Positions 58,508 to 64,000 of a stretch of DNA of 64,000 bases are shown here, piece after piece. The DNA is from Bisgaardia hudsonensis (GTDB lineage: Bacteria; Pseudomonadota; Gammaproteobacteria; Enterobacterales; Pasteurellaceae): contig NZ_SLXI01000002.1 in NCBI RefSeq assembly GCF_004345785.1, forward strand, positions 125,774 through 189,773. The letters are read 5' to 3'. Each line of letters opens with the position of its first letter. The stretch's first letter is position 1. The position numbers were made by a program, and so were the translations under genes. The notes beneath the pieces were generated by a model. It worked only from the letters and a program-made list of their open reading frames with translations, did no database searches and had not been told where the DNA came from.

Positions 58508-59146
58508 ATGACCAGTGCTGCAAATAAACGTTCAATAATGACACTCTTTTCAGATAATACCAATATTTATTGTCATCAAGTTAAGATTGTGCTTGCAGAA
58601 AAAGGTGTTGTTTATGAAACAGAACTTGTCGATTCACAATCTTTATCAGAAGATTTGATGGAATTAAATCCTTATGGAACATTACCGACATTAGTCGATA
58701 GAGATCTTGTGGTATTTAATTCAAGAATTATTATGGAATATCTTGATGAAAGATTTCCACACCCTCCTTTAATGCCTGTTTATCCTGTTGCCAGAGCTCA
58801 AACTCGCTTATTGATGATGAGAATAGAACAAGACTGGTATCCTGTATTAGCTAAAGCAGAAAATGCCACAGATGAAGAAAGAGATGTAGCATTAACACAG
58901 CTTAAAGAAGAAATTTTAGCTATCTCTTCTATTTTTACTCAAATGCCATATTTTATGAGTGAAGAATTTAGTTTAGTTGATTGCTATATGGCACCATTAC
59001 TTTGGAAAATGCAAAAGTTAGGCGTTGAATTTAAAGGTGCTGGAAGTAAAGCAATTAGATCTTATATGGAACGTATTTATCAAAGAGAATCTTTTTTACA
59101 TTCAATAGGTGAAACTTTACCTAAAAATTTGATTGATGACAAATAG
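58508..59146 (+). CDS. sspA: Stringent starvation protein A
   Basis: The 212-residue GST-fold protein has MTLFSDNTNIYCHQVKIVLAEKG (thioredoxin-like half), LNPYGTLPTLVDRDLVVFNSRIIMEYLDERFPHPPL, and a helical C-terminal half. It binds RNA polymerase and modulates transcription under stress. It lacks the catalytic GST residues, as expected. GGAGGA precedes the ATG. sspB follows 9 bp later. Confidence 0.97.
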   Translation: MTSAANKRSIMTLFSDNTNIYCHQVKIVLAEKGVVYETELVDSQSLSEDLMELNPYGTLPTLVDRDLVVFNSRIIMEYLDERFPHPPLMPVYPVARAQTRLLMMRIEQDWYPVLAKAENATDEERDVALTQLKEEILAISSIFTQMPYFMSEEFSLVDCYMAPLLWKMQKLGVEFKGAGSKAIRSYMERIYQRESFLHSIGETLPKNLIDDK

Positions 59147-59155
59147 AGCTTATAT

Positions 59156-59614
59156 ATGAGTAATAAATTATTACCTAAACGTCCTTATTTATTAAGAGCT
59201 TATTATGATTGGTTAATTGATAGTGAGCTAACGCCTTATTTAGTTGTAGATGCGACTTACTTCGGTGTTAATGTACCTATTGAATATGTTAAAGATGGGC
59301 AGATTGTTTTAAATCTTTCCCCTAATGCGACAGGAAATTTCTTAATGAATAATCAAGCCATTCAATTTTCGGCTCGATTTCAAGGCGTTTCTCGAGATAT
59401 TTATATTCCAATGGGGGCGGCACTTGCTATTTATGCAAGAGAAAATGGCGATGGGGTGATGTTTGAACCTGAAAGTATCTATGAGATACAACGAGATGAA
59501 CAACCACTTAGTTTTGCAGAAGCCACAGATAAAAAAGAAAAGCCATTAAAATCTAAGCAATCGGAAACAAATAAGAATAAAAAATCTCCATCACATTTAC
59601 GTATAATTAAGTAA
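59156..59614 (+). CDS. sspB: ClpXP protease specificity-enhancing factor SspB
   Basis: The 152-residue protein starts KRPYLLRAYYDWLIDSELTPYLVVDA and includes LNLSPNATGNFLM and FSARFQGVSRDIYIPMGAALAIYARENG, the ssrA-tag binding domain. A flexible lysine-rich linker and a short C-terminal ClpX-binding tail (SHLRIIK) follow. It delivers ssrA-tagged proteins to ClpXP. It is coupled to sspA. Confidence 0.97.
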   Translation: MSNKLLPKRPYLLRAYYDWLIDSELTPYLVVDATYFGVNVPIEYVKDGQIVLNLSPNATGNFLMNNQAIQFSARFQGVSRDIYIPMGAALAIYARENGDGVMFEPESIYEIQRDEQPLSFAEATDKKEKPLKSKQSETNKNKKSPSHLRIIK

Positions 59615-59647
59615 TTGTTATAGATTGGTTATTAGATTAAGTTTATC

Positions 59648-59728
59648 AAAAGACTGATTTGGGTTATATCTAATTCAGTCTTTTTGTTTGGGCATAATAT
59701 ATAAAGGCTGATCAATGTCAGCCTTTAT
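59648..59728. terminator. Two hairpin terminators between sspB and asnS
   Basis: The first (about 59648-59685) has AAAGACTGA-type arms pairing with TCAGTCTTT, followed by TTT, for sspB. The second (59701-59728) has ATAAAGGCTGA and TCAGCCTTTAT around TCAATG and serves asnS on the minus strand. Confidence 0.8.
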
Positions 59729-59778
59729 ATGATTTGTTCAAGCGTAAATAATGATTATCTCGCTTTCATTATCAGCAT

Positions 59779-61182
59779 TTAGAAATTAGCATTTCTTGGT
59801 GCTCTAGGGAATGGAATTACATCACGAATATTTTGAACCCCAGTAACATAAACAATCAAACGTTCAAATCCTAAGCCAAAACCTGAATGTGGCACGGTAC
59901 CATATTTACGTAAATCACGATACCACCAGTAATCTTCTGGATTCAGTCCCATTTCAAGCATACGTTTATCTAATACTTCTAAACGTTCTTCACGTTGTGA
60001 ACCACCGATAATTTCACCAATTCCAGGGGCTAAAACGTCCATTGCTGCAACTGTTTTGCCATCATCATTTAAACGCATATAGAATGCTTTAATATCTTTC
60101 GGGTAATTTTTTACAACTACTGGAGATTTAAAATGTTCTTCTGCTAAATAACGTTCGTGTTCTGAAGATAAATCAATTCCCCAAGAAACTGGAAACTCAA
60201 AGGTTTTACCTGATTTTAATAATACATCAATTGCGTCGGTATAATCAATTTGAGCAAAGTCAGAACTCACAAACTCTTCAAGGCGAGTAATGACATTTTT
60301 ATCAATGTGTTTTGCAAAAAATTCTAAATCATCACGTCTTTCCGCTAATACGGCTTTAAAGACATATTTCAACATATCTTCTGCTAATTTTGCGTTATCA
60401 GCTAAAGTTGCAAAAGCAATTTCAGGTTCAACCATCCAAAATTCTGCTAAATGACGTGTGGTATTAGAGTTTTCAGCTCGGAAAGTTGGACCAAAGGTAT
60501 AAATTTTACTTAATGCACAAGCGTAAGTTTCACCATTTAACTGACCTGATACAGTAAGGAATGACTCTTTTCCAAAAAAATCTTCTGAAAAATCGACCGC
60601 ACCTTTATCTGTTCTTGGTAGGTTTTCAAGATCTAATGTTGACACTCTAAACATTTCGCCAGCACCTTCGGTATCAGATGCTGTAATCAATGGGGTCGCG
60701 ACCCAATAGAAACCTTGTTCGTGGAAAAAACGATGAATTGCTTGAGCTAAACAATGACGTACTCGAGCTACTGCACCAATAATATTAGTGCGTGGGCGTA
60801 AATGAGCCACTTCACGTAAGTATTCAATACTATGACGTTTTGCCGCCATCGGATAAGTTTCTGGATCTTCTACCCAGCCGGTAACTTCGAGTTGTGCTAC
60901 TTGTAATTCTACTGCTTGACCTTTTGCTGGTGATTCGACAACTGTTCCTGTTACAATAACGGAGCAACCAGTGGTTAAATGAAGAACTTCTGTTTCATAA
61001 TTTTCAATATCATTATTTACAATAGCTTGTATCGGATCAAAACAAGATCCATCATAAACCGCTAAAAAAGAAAGTCCTGCTTTTGAATCTCGTCTTGTTC
61101 TAATCCAGCCTCGAACAGTTACTTTATCGCCTAAAGTAACTTTACCTTTTAATACATCTGCTACCGATGCAATCTTAATCAT
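59779..61182 (-). CDS. asnS: Asparaginyl-tRNA synthetase
   Basis: The 467-residue class II synthetase has an N-terminal OB-fold anticodon domain ([26 protein letters not shown]). The catalytic core includes [21 protein letters not shown] (motif 2) and [15 protein letters not shown] (motif 3). It charges tRNA-Asn with asparagine directly. Length and motifs are standard, and the gene is monocistronic. Confidence 0.98.
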   Translation of the reverse strand: MIKIASVADVLKGKVTLGDKVTVRGWIRTRRDSKAGLSFLAVYDGSCFDPIQAIVNNDIENYETEVLHLTTGCSVIVTGTVVESPAKGQAVELQVAQLEVTGWVEDPETYPMAAKRHSIEYLREVAHLRPRTNIIGAVARVRHCLAQAIHRFFHEQGFYWVATPLITASDTEGAGEMFRVSTLDLENLPRTDKGAVDFSEDFFGKESFLTVSGQLNGETYACALSKIYTFGPTFRAENSNTTRHLAEFWMVEPEIAFATLADNAKLAEDMLKYVFKAVLAERRDDLEFFAKHIDKNVITRLEEFVSSDFAQIDYTDAIDVLLKSGKTFEFPVSWGIDLSSEHERYLAEEHFKSPVVVKNYPKDIKAFYMRLNDDGKTVAAMDVLAPGIGEIIGGSQREERLEVLDKRMLEMGLNPEDYWWYRDLRKYGTVPHSGFGLGFERLIVYVTGVQNIRDVIPFPRAPRNANF

Positions 61183-61418
61183 ACTTACCTCAATAATACT
61201 TTTTTGTTGAATGTGAGCATTTTAACGCAACTCATTCAATTACTCAAAATTAATCCATATATTATTGAATATAAAAAAAGCATAAGGATTATTCTTATTA
61301 AATTATTAGCGTTATTTTTGTGATATATCACACAGAATTTAACTAAATTAATTGTTTTTTTGATGATTACTGGTATAAAAACCAAATATTTTAGTAAATA
61401 AATTAATTTGGAGATGTT

Positions 61419-62639
61419 ATGCCAAAAGTTAAACAGCAAGATAAATTACCTTTACGAATGAAACAATTAGGCAAAATTTACCGATTAATCGAACAATTTG
61501 AAGAAATCTCTAGAATTGATTTATCTAAATTATCCCAGCTTGCCCCCGCAACAATTACGGCATTAACGAGAGAATTAATTGACAAAAAATTAGTGATTGA
61601 GCGAGCGGTGCAAAGTACTGAAGCACGAGGTCGTCCTGCAATAGGACTTTGTGTTTCGCCATTTTATTGGCAATCAGTTTGTGCAATTTTAGCGGAGAAT
61701 CATTTTGATCTTTCACTTTGTGAGTTAGACGGAACATTAATTGAACAACGTAGTTACCCGATTAATTTAAGGGATCTGTCTCAATTAGAGCCGTTGTTAC
61801 TCGATTATTTAGATCAATTTCTAAAAGATATTCGTAATGAATTAAATCATCCTATTACTTTTTCAATCGCAGTAACAGGGGAGTTGGACAAGAAAACTCG
61901 GCATTTACGGCGATTAGGCGATAGAGCAATGGATATTGATTTAAAAACTATCTTTTCTTCTCGGTTTGATATTCCTATTATTATCAGTGAATATTTTGAT
62001 AGTTGGTTATTTGCGGAAAGTTCTTTAGGTGCAGTAATTGGTTATAAGAATGTTATCTTTTTGAAACTTGATGAAGTTATTAATTTGAGTGTTTTACTTG
62101 ATGGCAATATATTACATAACACCATTAATTCTAAAATGAATATTGATCATTTTATTGTGCCTCATTTAAATGAATTGCAAGGAAAAATTAATTGTGATTT
62201 ACCTGAAAATGAACGTTATCAACTTAAAAATCAAATTACCCATAATGCAATCTATCAAATGATCGATTTACTTTATCCTAACAATGAATTCCCTAATCAT
62301 ATTGATAAGATTAATTTTTTGTGTGAACAAGCCAAAAATAATGATCATCGAGCGGTAGCGATTTTACATTGTTTAGCGGATTCTCTTGCTTATATTTTAA
62401 TGAATTTTGTGCAATTATTTTCATCACAAAAGATTATGTTTAGTTCGAGTTTACTTCCGGCAAAGGAGATCCTTTTAACTAGAATTAATAATAAGCTTGC
62501 TACTTATTTAGAATATGAAAAGACTGTACCAGAGGTAATGATAAGTCAATATGAATGGAATAGTACGGTCGTTATTACATCAAGTATAAAGCAAGGAATT
62601 TATGATGGAAGTTTATTACTTAATTTAGAAAAAAATTAA
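61419..62639 (+). CDS. Mlc/NagC-type ROK-family regulator with degenerate sugar/zinc motifs
   Basis: The 406-residue protein has an N-terminal winged helix (MKQLGKIYRLIEQFEEISRIDLSKLSQLAPATITALTRELIDKKLV), followed by an ASKHA/ROK domain, as in Mlc. The order Mlc-bioD is also seen in E. coli (mlc next to ynfK). Where Mlc has a glycine-rich HNVGAGVI segment, an EIGH motif and a C-x-C-G-x-x-G-C zinc site, this protein has DEVINLSVL, NIDH and a stretch with one Cys only. Zinc and ligand binding are therefore doubtful. GGAG precedes the ATG. It may still repress or bind sugar-uptake genes by a different signal. Confidence 0.82.
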   Translation: MPKVKQQDKLPLRMKQLGKIYRLIEQFEEISRIDLSKLSQLAPATITALTRELIDKKLVIERAVQSTEARGRPAIGLCVSPFYWQSVCAILAENHFDLSLCELDGTLIEQRSYPINLRDLSQLEPLLLDYLDQFLKDIRNELNHPITFSIAVTGELDKKTRHLRRLGDRAMDIDLKTIFSSRFDIPIIISEYFDSWLFAESSLGAVIGYKNVIFLKLDEVINLSVLLDGNILHNTINSKMNIDHFIVPHLNELQGKINCDLPENERYQLKNQITHNAIYQMIDLLYPNNEFPNHIDKINFLCEQAKNNDHRAVAILHCLADSLAYILMNFVQLFSSQKIMFSSSLLPAKEILLTRINNKLATYLEYEKTVPEVMISQYEWNSTVVITSSIKQGIYDGSLLLNLEKN

Positions 62640-62719
62640 TTTATAAAACTTTGTGCTATCTCAATATACTCAATTCCATTTTATTTTAGAATTAGCCCAC
62701 TGATTTTACTAAAGGAAAT

Positions 62720-63442
62720 ATGATGAGTTGTTTTTTTATAGCAGGTACTGATACTAATGTAGGGAAAACCGTAGCAAGTCGGGCAATTATTCAAGCACTA
62801 CAAATGAGAAATATTCAAATTGTGGGCTATAAGCCCATTGCTTGTAATCAATTAAAAACCAGTACAATGAATTTAGATGAAAAATCAACTTTAACTGATC
62901 CGCTAGAAAATAACCCTGATGTGATTACATTAATGAATTCAACTAATGAGTCAGTCTCTTACAGAGATGTGAATAGTTATACTTTTATTGATTCATTGCC
63001 TGCTTTAAGTCGATCGAATAACAAAATTGATATTCAACATATTAATCAACATTTAGCTCGATTAAATAAATCTTATCAATCGGTCTTAGTGGAAGGGGCG
63101 TTTGGTTGGTTGACACCAATAAATAAAGAAATAAGTTTTGCTGATTGGGTTAAGTTTCATAATATGCCAGTAGTATTGGTGGTTGGAATAAAAGAAGGTT
63201 GTATTAATCATACGTTGTTAACCGCTCAGTCAATTTCTCAAGGGAATATTCCTTTAGTTGGTTGGATTGCAAATAGAGTTAACCCTTGTTTTGGTCATTA
63301 TGCTGAGTTGATTGAATTGTTAAGTGAAAAAATTGATGCCCCTCTTTTAGGGGAAATTCCTTATGTTTATAAACCTGAAAAACAAGATTTAGGAAAATAT
63401 ATTACTAACATAGATCGCTTAACCTTTATGCAAACTATTTAA
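62720..63442 (+). CDS. bioD: ATP-dependent dethiobiotin synthetase (BioD)
   Basis: The 240-residue protein has FFIAGTDTNVGKTVASRAIIQAL (P-loop), QIVGYKPIAC and VLVEGAFGWLTPI, the BioD motifs. It closes the ureido ring of dethiobiotin from 7,8-diaminopelargonate, CO2 and ATP. It stands next to the Mlc-like regulator as ynfK does in E. coli, away from other bio genes. AAGGAA precedes ATGATG; either Met could start the protein. Confidence 0.93.
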   Translation: MMSCFFIAGTDTNVGKTVASRAIIQALQMRNIQIVGYKPIACNQLKTSTMNLDEKSTLTDPLENNPDVITLMNSTNESVSYRDVNSYTFIDSLPALSRSNNKIDIQHINQHLARLNKSYQSVLVEGAFGWLTPINKEISFADWVKFHNMPVVLVVGIKEGCINHTLLTAQSISQGNIPLVGWIANRVNPCFGHYAELIELLSEKIDAPLLGEIPYVYKPEKQDLGKYITNIDRLTFMQTI

Positions 63443-63585
63443 TTATTTAAACAAAATGCTATTTTATTGGATAGGGTTAAATGTAAAAAAATGTAAAATA
63501 TACAAATAAAGGTTTATTTTTCCTTTAAATTAATGGAGAATAAGCCTCGCATATTTTGCACAATTTAAATTTTTAGGAGTAATTA

Positions 63586-64000
63586 ATGAAAAAAACACTA
63601 TTAGCGACATTAATCTTAGGTACAACTTTAGTTGTAACTGGTTGTTTTGATAAAGACAACAAAATGTCAGAAGCAGCAAATGCTGTTGCGGAAAAAGCAA
63701 CAGAAGTAAAAGATACTGCAATGGAAAAAGCAACGGAAGCGAAAGATACTGTAACAGAAAAAGCAACAGAAATGAAAGATGTAGCGGTAGAAAAAGCAAC
63801 AGAAATGAAAGATGTTGCGATGGAAAAAGCGACAGAAATGAAAGATGCTGCTATGGGTAAAGCAGAAGAAATGAAAGATGCCGCTATGGGTAAAGTTGCA
63901 GAAATGAAAGATACTGCAACAGAAAAAGCAGAAGAAATGAAAGATACTGCAACAGAAAAAGCAGAAGAAATGAAAGATACTGCAACAGAAAAAGCAGAAG
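63586..64000 (+). CDS. Lipoprotein with LEA-like 11-residue repeats (truncated by window edge)
   Basis: The visible 138 codons start MKKTLLATLILGTTLVVTGC, a signal peptide ending in the lipobox VTGC (Cys20), with AGGAG upstream. After a short linker, nine consecutive 11-residue units of the form EKATEMKDVAM / EKAEEMKDTAT run to the window end with no stop. The units are alternately charged and small-hydrophobic, as in group 3 LEA proteins and other amphipathic 11-mer helices, so a long extended or coiled helix anchored to a membrane is likely. The last three units are nearly identical in DNA, indicating recent 33-bp repeat expansion. Function is unknown. Confidence 0.9.
   Translation, partial: MKKTLLATLILGTTLVVTGCFDKDNKMSEAANAVAEKATEVKDTAMEKATEAKDTVTEKATEMKDVAVEKATEMKDVAMEKATEMKDAAMGKAEEMKDAAMGKVAEMKDTATEKAEEMKDTATEKAEEMKDTATEKAE

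Noticed and set aside
61319..61332. TGTGATATATCACA between asnS and the Mlc-like gene as a CRP site
   Set aside because: The half-sites are separated by 4 bases rather than the 6 of CRP. It is a perfect palindrome and may bind some regulator, but I cannot name one.
63530..63799. Minus-strand Leu/Phe-rich open frame at the right end
   Set aside because: It is the antisense of the repetitive lipoprotein gene; its low complexity follows from the 33-bp repeats.

Overview
The window looks like a chromosomal segment of a Pasteurellaceae bacterium. It is AT-rich. The Haemophilus-type DNA uptake signal AAGTGCGGT (or its complement) recurs more than 25 times, and housekeeping gene clusters follow gammaproteobacterial order (yoaA-tsaB-slp-fadD-rnd, pta-ackA/yfbV, cvpA-purF-ubiX, recB-recD, rplM-rpsI-sspA-sspB, mlc-bioD). 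I cannot name the genus from sequence alone.

Positions 1-11.6 kb hold a type III-A (Csm) CRISPR-Cas locus, all transcribed leftward: cas10/csm1, csm2, csm3, csm4, csm5, cas6, csx16 (frameshifted), a Card1/Can2-type CARF nuclease, cas2, cas1, a second cas2, a leader and an array of at least 15 repeats that probably runs off the left edge. Cas10 keeps its GGDD cyclase motif but has lost the HD nuclease residues, so immunity should rest on Csm3 target-RNA cleavage plus cyclic-oligoadenylate activation of Card1. Csx16, proposed in this family to destroy the messenger, carries an apparent -1 frameshift. A 14-bp palindrome occurs both ahead of csm1 and ahead of csx16/card1. A small two-helix membrane protein is divergent from csm1.

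From 12.3 to 21 kb lie a tRNA-Val, pykA, a DUF218 membrane protein, and a compact surface-glycan locus (pyruvyltransferase-like protein, Wzx-like flippase, GT25, Wzy-like polymerase, two GT2 enzymes). From 21 to 34.6 kb come a triheme peroxidase with a likely FNR site, mltB, a hexose-phosphate mutarotase, yoaA, tsaB, slp, fadD, rnd, pta and ackA.

From 34.8 to 47.6 kb come yfbV, cvpA-purF-ubiX under a PurR box, topA, a purine permease, and a cytosolic glycerophosphodiesterase divergent from a four-gene PotABCD-like ABC importer. The shared intergenic region has a textbook CRP site and a tetranucleotide repeat. From 47.7 to 64 kb come a decayed DUF1016 nuclease gene, recB-recD, cobB, yafJ, a methyltransferase, an excalibur-domain protein, rplM-rpsI, sspA-sspB, asnS, a degenerate Mlc-like ROK regulator, bioD, and the start of a lipoprotein made of 11-residue LEA-like repeats that is cut by the right edge.
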